Shown here piece after piece: positions 45,580 to 54,495 of a DNA stretch of 64,000 nucleotides. The DNA lies in contig NZ_NBZV01000015.1 of the NCBI RefSeq assembly GCF_002379095.1, positions 24,841 through 88,840 of the forward strand, written 5' to 3'. Both the position numbers and the translations under genes were made by a program. Under the pieces are notes generated by a model, which saw only the letters and a program-made list of their open reading frames with translations, was not told where the DNA came from and did no database searches. Position 1 is the first letter of the stretch. Each line of letters opens with the position of its first letter. This DNA comes from Polaromonas sp. AER18D-145 (GTDB lineage: Bacteria; Pseudomonadota; Gammaproteobacteria; Burkholderiales; Burkholderiaceae_C).

Positions 45580-47056
45580 GCACCCGCCCGGGGTTCATCA
45601 GGTTTTCGGGATCCAGGCCCCGCTTGATGGCCCGCATCAGGCTAAGGGCCACCGGCGATTTGTGCTTTTCGAGCTTGTCGAGTTTGAGGCTGCCGACGCC
45701 GTGTTCGGCCGAGATCGAGCCGCCGAAAGCCTGCACCGAGTCGTAGACCAGGGCGTTGACGTTTTCTTCCTGGTCGCGCAGAAACGCGGCCGCGTCGCCT
45801 TCGGCCGGGGCCTGCACGTTGTAGTGCAGGTTGCCGTCGCCGAGGTGGCCGAAGTTGACGAGGCGCACGCCCGGGATGGCCGTTGCGAGCAACTGGTCGG
45901 TGACGCGCACAAACTCGGGGATCAGCGAGACCGGCACCGAGATGTCGTGTTTGATGTTCAGGCCTTCCTCGGCCTGCGCCAGCGGAATGCTTTCGCGCAC
46001 GTGCCAGAGCTGGTGCGCCTGCTGCAGGTTTTCCGCGACCACGGCATCGGTGACGCAGCCTTCTTCCATGGCGGTTTCCAGCAGGCGTTCGAACTGCTCG
46101 CGCGCATGGCTTTCCGACTCGTGGTCGGAGTTTTCCAGCAACACAAAATAAGCCCCCACGCTCCCCACTTCGTGTGGTTCGCTGCCCCCCGAGGGGGCTG
46201 CATCCGGCTTGGGGCGGCCCTGCGCCGATGCGTCATCGGTGAACGGTATGCGTTGTTGCGGAAAGTGTTTGGCCACCAGGCCCAGCGCAAACTGGCCCAT
46301 GACCTCGAACCCGGTCAGGCCCGCGCCCAGGTGGCGGTGCGCCAGCCCGAGCAGGGTGACGGCGGCATCCATCGACGGCACGGCCGCCCAGGCGGTGAGC
46401 TGCGCGGCCGGCATGGGGTAGAGCTTCATGGTCGCGGCCGTGATGATGCCCAGCGTGCCTTCGCTGCCGATGAACAGGTCGCGCAGGTCGTAGCCGGTAT
46501 TGTCCTTGCGCAGGCCGGACAGGCCTTCCCAGACCTCGCCCTGCGCGGTGACGACTTCCAGCCCGAGACAGAGGTCGCGCGTGTTGCCGTAACGCACGAC
46601 CTGCGTGCCGCCGGCGTTGCTGCCCAGGTTGCCGCCAATCGTGCAGCTGCCCTCGGCGGCCAGGCTCAGCGGAAACAGGAAGCCGGCTTTTTCGGCGGTT
46701 TCCTGCAGGGTCTGCAAAATGCAGCCGGCCTCGACCGTCATGGTCAGGTTGGCGCTGTCGATGGCGCGCACCGCGTTCATGCGCTGCAGGCTCAGCACGA
46801 GCTGGCGGCCGGAGGCGTCGGGCGTCGAGCCGCCGACCAGGCCGGTGTTGCCGCCCTGCGGCACCATGGACACGCCGGCCGCGGCGCAGGCCCGGACGAC
46901 GGCCGCCACCTGCGCCGTATTGGCGGGGCGGACCACGGCCAGTGCCTTGCCGCGCGCGCGTTTGCGCCAGTCCAGCTCCCAGGCCGAGAGGTCGCCCCCG
47001 GTCAGCACGTGGGCGTCGCCGACGATGGCGCGCAAGGCATCGAGAATCTTGTCCAT
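45569..47056 (-). CDS. FAD-linked oxidase, D-2-hydroxyacid dehydrogenase/GlcD type, with in-frame repeat insertion
   Basis: A 495-residue flavoprotein of the FAD-binding 4/FAD-oxidase C family. Seen: VRPANTAQVAAVVRACAAAGVSMVPQGGNTGLVGG-type FAD segment near 38-73, GGNLGSNAGGTQVVRYGN near 140, and a C-terminal GHLGDGNLHYN near 400. It oxidises a 2-hydroxyacid such as D-lactate or D-2-hydroxyglutarate, with electrons to quinone or an acceptor. About 28 codons between IPFT and GAYFVLLENSD are a family B repeat (46152-46238) that keeps the frame. Downstream of this gene lies the ccdAB promoter. Confidence 0.9.
   Translation of the reverse strand: MDKILDALRAIVGDAHVLTGGDLSAWELDWRKRARGKALAVVRPANTAQVAAVVRACAAAGVSMVPQGGNTGLVGGSTPDASGRQLVLSLQRMNAVRAIDSANLTMTVEAGCILQTLQETAEKAGFLFPLSLAAEGSCTIGGNLGSNAGGTQVVRYGNTRDLCLGLEVVTAQGEVWEGLSGLRKDNTGYDLRDLFIGSEGTLGIITAATMKLYPMPAAQLTAWAAVPSMDAAVTLLGLAHRHLGAGLTGFEVMGQFALGLVAKHFPQQRIPFTDDASAQGRPKPDAAPSGGSEPHEVGSVGAYFVLLENSDHESESHAREQFERLLETAMEEGCVTDAVVAENLQQAHQLWHVRESIPLAQAEEGLNIKHDISVPVSLIPEFVRVTDQLLATAIPGVRLVNFGHLGDGNLHYNVQAPAEGDAAAFLRDQEENVNALVYDSVQAFGGSISAEHGVGSLKLDKLEKHKSPVALSLMRAIKRGLDPENLMNPGRVLRI
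46152..46238 (+). repeat. Family B repeat inserted in frame in the FAD oxidase gene
   Basis: CCCCCACGCTCCCCACTTCGTGTGG, then GCTGCCCCCCGAGGGGGCTGC. Nearly identical to the start of the 41677 copy. The antisense frame codes the extra Pro/Gly/Ser-rich peptide. Confidence 0.75.
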
Positions 47057-47063
47057 AGGGTTT

Positions 47064-47450
47064 TCAGGCAGCAGGTTGAATGGTTTTCACGCCATTTTTC
47101 AGGCGGATGCGCACATGCAGGGCGCAAGCGGTGAACAGCAGCAGGCACAGCACGACTTCGGCCATGGCCAGGTAGTTGCCGGGCGGCTTGTCGCTCCAGG
47201 CGCGCACCGCGCCCTCGGTGAAATACAGCCAGACCATCAGGCTGAGCCAGCGGTAGGTGTACATGCGGTTTTTCAGCAGGCCGGCCAGCGGAAAACACAG
47301 CGGCAGCACCTTCAGGGCCAGCAGCGAGCCGCCTGGCCGCAGTGGCGCCAGCCACATTTCCCAGGCCAGGCCGAGAATGATCAGGGCAGCCAGGCTGCCC
47401 ACGGCCAGCCAGCGTGTGGCGTCTATCTGTGTTGTTTTGTCGATGGTCAT
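47064..47450 (-). CDS. DUF2069 inner membrane protein
   Basis: A 128-residue protein with four hydrophobic helices (about 12-32, 42-58, 66-80 and 92-110) and the family segments FPLAGLLKNRMYTYRWLSL and YFTEGAVRAWSD near 52-85, which identify DUF2069. It lies 7 bp ahead of the FAD oxidase gene on the same strand. Function unknown. Confidence 0.9.
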   Translation of the reverse strand: MTIDKTTQIDATRWLAVGSLAALIILGLAWEMWLAPLRPGGSLLALKVLPLCFPLAGLLKNRMYTYRWLSLMVWLYFTEGAVRAWSDKPPGNYLAMAEVVLCLLLFTACALHVRIRLKNGVKTIQPAA

Positions 47451-47483
47451 GTTGATGCTTGTGTCGATGGCATGATACCGGGG

Positions 47484-48698
47484 ATGAAATTCCAGCAGTC
47501 CCTGCAGCAGTTATTGACGGACCTGTCCCACTTTCCCTGGCGCGACACCGCCATCACGCTGCGCCAGCGCTTCCGCGACGACCACATGGGCCTGACGGCC
47601 AGCAGCCTGACCTTCACCACCAGCATCGCGCTGGTGCCGTTTTTCACGGTCGCGCTGGCCATCTTCACCGCCTTTCCGATGTTTTCCAAGCTGCAGGGCG
47701 CGCTGCAGGTGTGGCTGGTCAACAGCCTGATTCCCGACAACATCTCGCGCCAGGTGCTCGGTTACCTGACCCAGTTCGCCAAGCAGGCCAACAAGCTCGG
47801 TGTCGCCGGCCTGGCGGTGTTGCTGGTCACGGCGATCGCGATGATCCTGACGATAGACCGCACGCTCAACGGCATCTGGCGCGTGAAAAAGCCGCGGCCG
47901 CTGGCGCAGCGCGTGCTGATTTACTGGGCCGCCATCACGCTGGGCCCGCTGGTGCTGGGCGCCAGCCTGGCGGTGACCTCTTATGTCGTGTCCGGCTCGC
48001 GCGGCGTGGTGGGTGACATGCCCGGCGTGCTGCGCGTGTTGCTGGACGTGCTGCAGTTCTTCCTGCTGGCTGGTGGCATGGCGGCCCTGTACCACTATGT
48101 GCCCAACACCTTTGTGCGCTGGGCTCACGCCTGGGCCGGCGGCCTGTTTGTCGCGGCGGGCATCGAGCTGGCCAAGAAGCTGCTGACCCTGTACCTGAGC
48201 AGCGTGCCGACCTATTCGATGGTGTACGGCGCTTTTGCCACCTTGCCGATTTTGTTGGTCTGGATTTACGTGGCCTGGGTCATCGTGTTGATGGGCGCGG
48301 TGATCGCCGCCTACCTGCCCAGCCTGCTGGCCGGCGTGGCGCGCCGCGGCAGTGCGCACGGCTGGCAGTTCCAGCTGGCAGTAGAACTGCTGCAGCAACT
48401 GCACCGGGCGCGCAGCACCACGCGCATCGGGCTGGAGGCTTCCGAGCTGGCCAGGGCGCTGCAGGTGGACGTGTTGCAGCTCGAACCCGTGCTGGAGACC
48501 CTGATGGCGCTGGACTGGATAGGCCAGCTGACCGACCCGGAGGACGAACACGAGGCGCGTTACCTGCTGCTCGTCGATCCGGTCTCCACCGCGCTGGAGC
48601 CGCTGATGGCGCAGCTGCTGCTGAGTCAGGACCCGTCCATGAAAAATTTATGGGAAAACGGGCGTTTCTCGATGCTGCGCCTGCGTGACGTGTTATGA
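47484..48698 (+). CDS. YihY/virulence factor BrkB family membrane protein
   Basis: A 404-residue inner-membrane protein. The N-terminal part has the YihY pattern (HFPWRDTAITLRQRFRDDHMGLTASSLTFTT) followed by six helices between about 38 and 285; a cytoplasmic region of about 110 residues with a winged-helix look (TRIGLEASELARALQVDV) ends it. Once mis-annotated as RNase BN; the true role is unknown. ATG 47484 is preceded by CCGGGG; in-frame ATG 47472 adds four residues. Confidence 0.9.
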   Translation: MKFQQSLQQLLTDLSHFPWRDTAITLRQRFRDDHMGLTASSLTFTTSIALVPFFTVALAIFTAFPMFSKLQGALQVWLVNSLIPDNISRQVLGYLTQFAKQANKLGVAGLAVLLVTAIAMILTIDRTLNGIWRVKKPRPLAQRVLIYWAAITLGPLVLGASLAVTSYVVSGSRGVVGDMPGVLRVLLDVLQFFLLAGGMAALYHYVPNTFVRWAHAWAGGLFVAAGIELAKKLLTLYLSSVPTYSMVYGAFATLPILLVWIYVAWVIVLMGAVIAAYLPSLLAGVARRGSAHGWQFQLAVELLQQLHRARSTTRIGLEASELARALQVDVLQLEPVLETLMALDWIGQLTDPEDEHEARYLLLVDPVSTALEPLMAQLLLSQDPSMKNLWENGRFSMLRLRDVL

Positions 48699-48732
48699 AA
48701 ATGATAGCAAACAGGGCGCCTGCCGCACGCGT

Positions 48733-49458
48733 TCACTGGCCGGTTTTTTTCGCCGCTTCGTAACGCGCCTTGTTCTCCGCGTTGGGCGGGTACAGCCCTG
48801 GCAGGGCCGCACCCTTGTCGACCTCACCCATGATCCAGGACTCGAGCCGCTCCTGTTCGGGTGCCAGCAGCAGCATCTCCTCCAGCAGCGCCGCCGGGAT
48901 CAGCACCGCGCCGTCGTCATCGACCACGATCACATCACCCGGAAACACCGCCACGCCGCCGCAGGCAATCGGCCGCTGCCAGTCCACAAAGGTCAGGCCC
49001 GCCACGGAAGGCGGTGCCGCGGCGCCGCTGCACCAGACCGGCAAGCCGGTGCCCAGCACGCCGGCCTGGTCGCGCACCACGCCGTCGGTCACCAGCGCCG
49101 TCACACCGCGCTTTTGCATGCGAGCGCACAGGATGTCGCCAAAAATCCCGGCGTCGCTGACGCCCATTGCGTCCACGACGGCGATGCAGCCCGCCGGCAT
49201 GTCCTCGATCGCCGCGCGGGTCGAGATCGGTGAGGACCAGGACTCGGGCGTCGCCAGGTCCTCGCGTGCCGGCACGAAGCGCAGCGTGAATGCGCGGCCC
49301 ACCAGGCGCGGCTGGCCGGTGCGCAGCGGCCGGGCGCCGCGCAGCCAGACATTGCGCAGGCCTTTTTTCAGCAGCAGGGTGGTCAGCGTGGCGGTGGTGA
49401 TCTGCGAGAGAAGGGCGATGGCTTTGGGGTCAAGCTGCATGGGGATGGGGCTGTTCAC
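48733..49458 (-). CDS. RraA-family aldolase/demethylmenaquinone methyltransferase-like protein
   Basis: A 241-residue RraA-fold protein. Seen: GRAFTLRFVPARED near 52-65, AVVDAMGVSDAGIFGDILCARM near 88-110, the GVTALVTDGVVRD motif near 112-124 with the Arg-Asp of the active site, and GGVAVFPGDVIVVDDDGAVLIP near 160-180. It may be a 4-hydroxy-4-methyl-2-oxoglutarate-type class II aldolase. The start GTG 49458 has GGAG upstream; a TTG five codons earlier is weaker. It follows the DHDPS-family gene in the TRAP-TAXI operon, which suggests catabolism of an imported hydroxy acid. Confidence 0.85.
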   Translation of the reverse strand: MNSPIPMQLDPKAIALLSQITTATLTTLLLKKGLRNVWLRGARPLRTGQPRLVGRAFTLRFVPAREDLATPESWSSPISTRAAIEDMPAGCIAVVDAMGVSDAGIFGDILCARMQKRGVTALVTDGVVRDQAGVLGTGLPVWCSGAAAPPSVAGLTFVDWQRPIACGGVAVFPGDVIVVDDDGAVLIPAALLEEMLLLAPEQERLESWIMGEVDKGAALPGLYPPNAENKARYEAAKKTGQ

Positions 49459-49487
49459 GGGAGTCTCCGTCAAGGGTTGAAATGGGT

Positions 49488-50423
49488 TCAGGCAATTTCA
49501 GCCAGGCGCCGGGTTTGCCGGCTGGTCAGGCGTGCAATGTCGGCAATGTCAGCCGCCGAGAGTTTGGGGCCGGGCTTGCGGATGGCCGCGCTGGCGATCA
49601 CGCCGCGTTCGGCCAGGATGTGCTTGCGCACCGCCAGGCCGATGCCGGCCTGCTGCTCGTAGCGGGCCAGCGGCAGGTAGGCATCGAAAATGTCGTGCGC
49701 TTTTTCAATGTCGCCGGCCGCATGGGCCCGGCACACGTCCACCATCATCTCGGGATAGGCAAAGCCGGTCATGGCGCCATCCGCGCCGCGCGTGAGTTCT
49801 TCGGGCAGGAACAGGCCGCCGCCATTGCCCGTGAGGATGGAAACGCGCCGCACCTCGCCGCGCTCGCTGGCTGCGCGAATGCTGGAGAGCTTGGCCAGGC
49901 CGGGGCAGTCTTCGTGCTTGAGCATGACGCAGGTGGGGGCGTTGTTCAGGATGCGCAGGATCACCGGGGTGGACATCTGCACGCCTGTGGATACCGGGTG
50001 GTCCTGCAGGACCCAGGGCACGTCCGGCCCCAGGGTTTCACTGACCATGTCAAAGTAAGCCACGATCTGGTCGTCGGTGCGCACGGTGGAGGGCGGCGCC
50101 ACCATCACACCGGCGGCCCCCATGGCCATCACGCTTGTCGTCAACTCGCGCATGGGGGCGAAGCCGGGGGCGGACGCACCGACCACCACCGGCACGCGGC
50201 CGGCTGTCCGGGTCAGCACCTGTTTGACAAACAGGCGCGATTCCTCGGCCGTCAGCTTGGTGGCTTCGCCCATGATGCCTAGCACGGTCAGGCCGGTCAC
50301 GCCCTGGTCCAGGCAGAAATCGACCATGCGGTCGGTGCTGGCCAGGTCCAGCGCACCGCTGTCGGTGAAGGGGGTGACGGCAATCAGGTAAACGCCTGTG
50401 GCGCAGACATCAAGTTTGTTCAC
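49488..50423 (-). CDS. Dihydrodipicolinate synthase family aldolase
   Basis: A 311-residue DapA/NanA-superfamily protein. Seen: GVYLIAVTPFTDSGALDL near 8-25, LGIMGEATKLTAEE near 49-62, PWVLQDHPVSTGVQM near 133-147 and the Schiff-base Lys in CVMLKHEDCPG near 168. Family members cleave or form C-C bonds through pyruvate-like intermediates, and this one is likely catabolic rather than lysine biosynthetic. GTG 50423 is used with GGAG upstream. It sits between the TRAP permease and the RraA-family gene. Confidence 0.88.
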   Translation of the reverse strand: MNKLDVCATGVYLIAVTPFTDSGALDLASTDRMVDFCLDQGVTGLTVLGIMGEATKLTAEESRLFVKQVLTRTAGRVPVVVGASAPGFAPMRELTTSVMAMGAAGVMVAPPSTVRTDDQIVAYFDMVSETLGPDVPWVLQDHPVSTGVQMSTPVILRILNNAPTCVMLKHEDCPGLAKLSSIRAASERGEVRRVSILTGNGGGLFLPEELTRGADGAMTGFAYPEMMVDVCRAHAAGDIEKAHDIFDAYLPLARYEQQAGIGLAVRKHILAERGVIASAAIRKPGPKLSAADIADIARLTSRQTRRLAEIA

Positions 50424-50482
50424 AACCAACTCCAGAAATGAGGTCTTGTTTCCGCGACGGGGGAGGAGGCACAGCCATCGGT

Positions 50483-52510
50483 TCAGGCCGGCTGCAACTG
50501 CCTGCGGAAGTATTGCATGGCCAGCACGGCGATCACCAGCCCGAACCCGGTCACATCGGCCACGGCGCTGGGGTAGACCAGGGCAAAGCCGGCGACGATC
50601 AGCATCCAGCGCTCCGGCAGCGTGGTGCGCTTCAGGGCCCAGCCCTGAAAACCGCCGGCCAGCGCAGCGATGCCGATGGCGGCGGTGAGCGTGACCTCCG
50701 CGATGGACCACCAGTTGGCCGTGGCGAGCGCCTTGGTCGAACCCATCAGCAGCAGCCCCTGGCCTTCGGGCGCGAGCACGAACATGAAGGGCACCAGGAA
50801 GGCCGGCACAGTGTACTTCCAGCATTGCAGCGTGGTCTTGTAGGGGTCGCCGCCGGTGATGGCGGCCGCGGCAAACGGCGACAGCGCGGTGGGCGGCGAC
50901 ACTTCGGACAGCACCGCGTAATAGAAGATGAACATGTGCGCGGCGAAGTCGGGCACACCGAGCTTGATCAGCGCCGGCGCCGCAATCACCGCGCAGATGA
51001 TGTAGGACGCCGTGACGGGCACGGCCAGGCCAACGATCCACACCACCAGCGAGGTGTACAGCGCGGTCAGCAGCAGGGAGCCGCCCGCGTAGTCGATCAC
51101 GATGGAACTGAACTTCAGGCCCAGGCCGGTGAGCGTGACCACGCCGACGATGATGCCCGCGCCGGCGCAGGTGGCCGCGACATTGAGCACGCCTATCGAG
51201 CCGCCTTCCATGGCTTTCACGAAAGGCGACTGGAACAGGTTTTTGCCGAGTGAGCCCTTGCCCTGAAACAGGTCGTAGGAAAACAGGGCCGTGTCGCGGC
51301 GCAAAAAGCTGGTGAGGAAGGACACCACCGTGGCCCAGAACACCGAGAGCACCGGCGAGAAGCCCCACATCATGAAAGCGACGATGGAAACCAGGGACAG
51401 AAAGTGGAACCAGTATTTTTTGGTCAGGTTCCAGACGGAGTCCGCCTTGGCGAATGCCGTTTTGCCCATGCCATATTTGCGGGCATCGATTTCCACCATC
51501 AGGAACAGCGCCAGGTAGAAAAGAAAAGTTGGAATCACTGCCATCAGCAGCACATCGAGGTAGGAGATCTTCAGGAACTCGGCGATCAGGAAGGCCGCGG
51601 CGCCCAGCACCGGCGGCGAGATGATGGCGCCCAGCCCGCCCGCGGCCAGCAGTCCGCCGGCGGCATTTCTTTCGTAACCCGCCTTGGCGAGCATGGGGTA
51701 GGCCACGGCCCCCAGCGTCACGGTGGTGGCGACGCCCGAGCCGGACGGCCCGCCCAGCAGAAACGAGGCCAGCACCACGGTGCGGCCCGCGCCGGTCGGC
51801 TTGCCGCCCATCGCGGCAAACGAAAAATCGATGTAGAACTTGCCCGCTCCCGAGTACTGCAGGAAGGCACCGAAAATCGTGAACAGGATGATCAGCGAGG
51901 ACGACACATCGACCGCCACGCCGTAGATGCCTTCCAGCGTCATGTACATCACGCCGATCAGGCGGCCGACTTCGTAGCCCTTGTGCGTCCAGGGGGCGGG
52001 CAGCCAGGGGCCGAACAGGGCATAGAGGAGGAAGGCGGATGTGATGACCGGCATGATCCAGCCGTTGGTGCGCCGCATGGCTTCGAGCACCAGCACGATC
52101 AGCCCGATCCCGAAAACGATGTCCCAGGGCTCGGGCGAGGTGTTGCGGTCGGTGAAGTCGTCGCCACCCAGGATCAGGTAGACCACGATGGCGATCGACA
52201 GGGCCGCGGCGATCCAGTCCCACCACATGATGCGGTGCCGGAAGCGGCTGGCGACGGGGAACACCAGAAAGCACAGGAACAGCACGAAGCCGACATGCAC
52301 CGGGCGCAGGGTTTGCGTGGGAACAATGGCGTAGGCGGTGTAGAGATGGAACACCGACATGACAAAAGCCGTCAGCGTGACGAAAACAGCCAGCCAGCCC
52401 TTGAGCTTGTTGGCCGCGCCTTCCTCGGCCTCGATGAATTCCTCGGCCTTCAGGCGGGCTGACTCGCTGACGACGATCTCCGGCGTATCCGGTGTGATGG
52501 GTTGGCTCAT
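50483..52510 (-). CDS. TRAP transporter permease, fused 4TM/12TM form
   Basis: A 675-residue fused TRAP permease (DctQ-like small domain and DctM-like large domain in one chain, TIGR02123 type). An N-terminal cytoplasmic stretch (EEFIEAEEGAANKLKGWL) is followed by many hydrophobic helices; the large domain carries ASFLLGGPSGSGVATTVTLGAVAYPML and GLAVPVTASYIICAVIAAPAL blocks. It moves a small acid into the cell with Na+ and takes it from the TAXI binding protein. ATG 52510 starts MSQPITPD. A hairpin separates it from the TAXI gene. Confidence 0.93.
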   Translation of the reverse strand: MSQPITPDTPEIVVSESARLKAEEFIEAEEGAANKLKGWLAVFVTLTAFVMSVFHLYTAYAIVPTQTLRPVHVGFVLFLCFLVFPVASRFRHRIMWWDWIAAALSIAIVVYLILGGDDFTDRNTSPEPWDIVFGIGLIVLVLEAMRRTNGWIMPVITSAFLLYALFGPWLPAPWTHKGYEVGRLIGVMYMTLEGIYGVAVDVSSSLIILFTIFGAFLQYSGAGKFYIDFSFAAMGGKPTGAGRTVVLASFLLGGPSGSGVATTVTLGAVAYPMLAKAGYERNAAGGLLAAGGLGAIISPPVLGAAAFLIAEFLKISYLDVLLMAVIPTFLFYLALFLMVEIDARKYGMGKTAFAKADSVWNLTKKYWFHFLSLVSIVAFMMWGFSPVLSVFWATVVSFLTSFLRRDTALFSYDLFQGKGSLGKNLFQSPFVKAMEGGSIGVLNVAATCAGAGIIVGVVTLTGLGLKFSSIVIDYAGGSLLLTALYTSLVVWIVGLAVPVTASYIICAVIAAPALIKLGVPDFAAHMFIFYYAVLSEVSPPTALSPFAAAAITGGDPYKTTLQCWKYTVPAFLVPFMFVLAPEGQGLLLMGSTKALATANWWSIAEVTLTAAIGIAALAGGFQGWALKRTTLPERWMLIVAGFALVYPSAVADVTGFGLVIAVLAMQYFRRQLQPA

Positions 52511-52558
52511 GCGGTGGGTATCTTCTTTGGGGGGAGCTTGCGGAACGAGAGGCAGAAA

Positions 52559-52584
52559 GCAAAACCCCCGCGGTGAGGCGGGGG
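52559..52584 (-). terminator. Hairpin between TAXI gene and TRAP permease
   Basis: On the minus strand CCCCCGCC-TCAC-CGCGGGGG is followed by TTTTGCTTT. It is likely a partial terminator that keeps binding-protein mRNA above permease mRNA. Confidence 0.7.
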
Positions 52585-52600
52585 TCGGTTGGCGCAAGGC

Positions 52601-53560
52601 TCAGTTGAGCTTGATGCCTTTTTCGGCAAAGTATTTCACCGCGCCAGGGTGAAACGGAATCGGCGTGGCGCTTGTCTTCTGGTTCTCGAGCTTGAAGTTG
52701 GCCGCTTCCTTGTGCACGGCAATCAGGTCGTCGCGCTTGTCGAAAATCGTCTTGACGATGTTGTAGGCGGTCTTGTCGTCCATGTTCTCGTGGGCGACCA
52801 GAATGTTCATCACGGTGGCCTGCTTGTTGTCGGTGTCCATGCCCCGGTAGACCTCCTTGGGGATCACGTCCTCGACGTACAGGTTGCCGTACTTTCTGTT
52901 CATCGCAGGCACCACCTCGGCATGGTCAACCATCTTGAGCTTGGTGCCGGGTGTATTGGCCAGGTCGGTCACGCCGGCGGTGGGCAAGCCGCCGACCCAG
53001 AAGAAGGCGTCGATCTTGCCGTCCTTGACGGCATTGACCGATTCGGCAACGCTGAGGCGCTCGCGCTTGATGTCGCGGTCCTTGTCCAGGCCGGCGGCTT
53101 CGATCACGCGAAACGCCATCACCTCGGTGGCGCTGCCGGGCGCGCCGGTGGACACGCGCTTGCCCTTGAGGTCGGCTATTTTGGCGATGCCCCGGCCCTC
53201 GACGCTGACCACATGCATGCGGTTCGGGTACAGCACCATCAGGGTCTTGAGGGGCACCTTGTTGCCCTTGAACTTGTCTTCGCCGCGGTAGGCATCGAGC
53301 CCCGCATCGGTCATGCTGAAGCCGATATACGGTTTGCCGCTGGCGATCAGCTTGAGGTTGTCGACCGAGCCGCCCGTGACTTCGGCCGTGGCCTGCATGC
53401 CAGGCACATGTTTGGACAGCACGGCCGCCATGCCCCCGCCCATGGGGTAGTACACACCACCGGTGCCCCCGGTGGCGATGGAGATGTTTTGCGCGCCAGC
53501 GCCGAAGGACAGCGCAAGGCCTGCAAGCAATGCGTAAAAGCGGGGTTTGAAAATCATCAT
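52601..53560 (-). CDS. TAXI-family TRAP transporter solute-binding protein
   Basis: A 319-residue periplasmic binding protein. A signal peptide spans about residues 1-24 (cleavage after AGA). The TAXI hallmark ISIATGGTGGVYYPMGGGMA is at about 27-46, followed by the SMTDAGLDAY region near 92 and GAPGSATEVMA near 137. ATG 53560 has AAGGAG upstream. It is first in the operon with permease, aldolase-family and RraA-family genes. The ligand is unknown; the linked enzymes suggest a hydroxy or oxo acid. Confidence 0.93.
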   Translation of the reverse strand: MMIFKPRFYALLAGLALSFGAGAQNISIATGGTGGVYYPMGGGMAAVLSKHVPGMQATAEVTGGSVDNLKLIASGKPYIGFSMTDAGLDAYRGEDKFKGNKVPLKTLMVLYPNRMHVVSVEGRGIAKIADLKGKRVSTGAPGSATEVMAFRVIEAAGLDKDRDIKRERLSVAESVNAVKDGKIDAFFWVGGLPTAGVTDLANTPGTKLKMVDHAEVVPAMNRKYGNLYVEDVIPKEVYRGMDTDNKQATVMNILVAHENMDDKTAYNIVKTIFDKRDDLIAVHKEAANFKLENQKTSATPIPFHPGAVKYFAEKGIKLN

Positions 53561-53701
53561 GTTTGTCTCCTTGTAGGCACGGGCGGGCTGACCAGCCCCT
53601 GCAGTTTTTATTCTGACACGTGGTTTTGTTAGCACACTAATAGTTTTCCCGCAGATGGGGCGGGGTGGCGAGTTTTGCTTTCTCGCCTGGCCGGAGGTGG
53701 C

Positions 53702-54043
53702 TCAGAGCTTGACCTTGCCGGTCCAGATGTCCTTGTACATGACCCAGTCACCCATGAAGCTGTAGAGCGGGCGCTTGAAGGAGGCAGGTTTGTTCTTTTC
53801 AAACACGAAGTGGCCGACCCAGGCAAAGCCGTAGCCGCACAGCAGGCCGGCCAGCAGCCACCACGGGTTGCGCGTTGCGACCAGCGCCGCCAGGCACAGC
53901 AGCGAGAGGCTGGAGCCCGCGAAGTGCAGGCGGCGGCAGGTGCGGTTGCTGTGCTCGCTCAGGTAGAAGGGGTAGAACTCGGCAAAGCGCTTGAAGGCTT
54001 TGGCGTCTGCCGCTGGGCGCGTGCTGGAGGGGGTGGTGTCCAT
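53702..54043 (-). CDS. DUF962/Mpo1-like membrane protein
   Basis: A 113-residue protein with two or three hydrophobic helices (about 42-60, 62-80) and the DUF962 pattern FAEFYPFYLSEHSNRTCRRLHFAG near 21-44, GYGFAWVGHFVFEKNKPASF near 70-89 and MGDWVMY near 97. The His residues in LHF and GHF fit the metal site of the Mpo1 dioxygenase that oxidises 2-hydroxy fatty acids in yeast; the same function here is inferred by family. Divergent from the thioredoxin-like gene. Confidence 0.9.
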   Translation of the reverse strand: MDTTPSSTRPAADAKAFKRFAEFYPFYLSEHSNRTCRRLHFAGSSLSLLCLAALVATRNPWWLLAGLLCGYGFAWVGHFVFEKNKPASFKRPLYSFMGDWVMYKDIWTGKVKL

Positions 54044-54105
54044 GGCTTGTCTCCGGGCGTTGTTGTGGGCCGATGATCGCTACTTTTCCAAGCACAATAG
54101 CAGCT

Positions 54106-54495
54106 ATGTCTGATGTGTTCAACTCCCGCTCCCCGAATGATGCTGCCAGGCGCTGGGTCGTGTGCCTGTGTGCCGACTGGTGCGGCACCTGCCGCGATTA
54201 CCGGCCGGTTTTCGACCAGGTGGCTGCGGAGCACCCGGGCACATCCTTCATCTGGCTCGATATTGAAGATGAGGATCAGGCGGCGCTGGTTGGCGAGCTG
54301 GACATTGAAACTTTCCCCACGTTGCTGATTGCCGATGGCGCCAGGCTCCGGTTCGCCGGTCCCTTGCTGCCCCATGCCGGCACGCTGTCGCGCCTGTTGG
54401 GGGCGCTGGACAAGGATGGCGCCGTGGTCACTGCGGCCGATCCGGCCCTGAACGCCTTGGTGCAAACGCTGCACCAGCAGATCAGCTCAGGCTGA
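54106..54495 (+). CDS. Thioredoxin-family protein
   Basis: A 129-residue cytoplasmic thioredoxin-fold protein. The active site WCGTC is near residues 26-30 (CLCADWCGTCRDYRP), and the cis-Pro is in TFPTLLI near 70. The sequence is shorter than TrxA-plus-tail forms and has no signal. Its end overlaps the convergent P450 stop by 9 bp. Likely a disulfide reductase for an unknown partner. Confidence 0.86.
   Translation: MSDVFNSRSPNDAARRWVVCLCADWCGTCRDYRPVFDQVAAEHPGTSFIWLDIEDEDQAALVGELDIETFPTLLIADGARLRFAGPLLPHAGTLSRLLGALDKDGAVVTAADPALNALVQTLHQQISSG

Noticed and set aside
46605..47483. N-terminal extension of the YihY frame
   Set aside because: It is antisense to the FAD oxidase and DUF2069 genes and lacks family sequence; the start is set near 47484.
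50424..52562. A 1024-codon minus frame joining the TRAP permease region to the DHDPS-family gene
   Set aside because: Only its last 311 codons are the real aldolase-family gene; the upstream part is a wrong frame of the permease.
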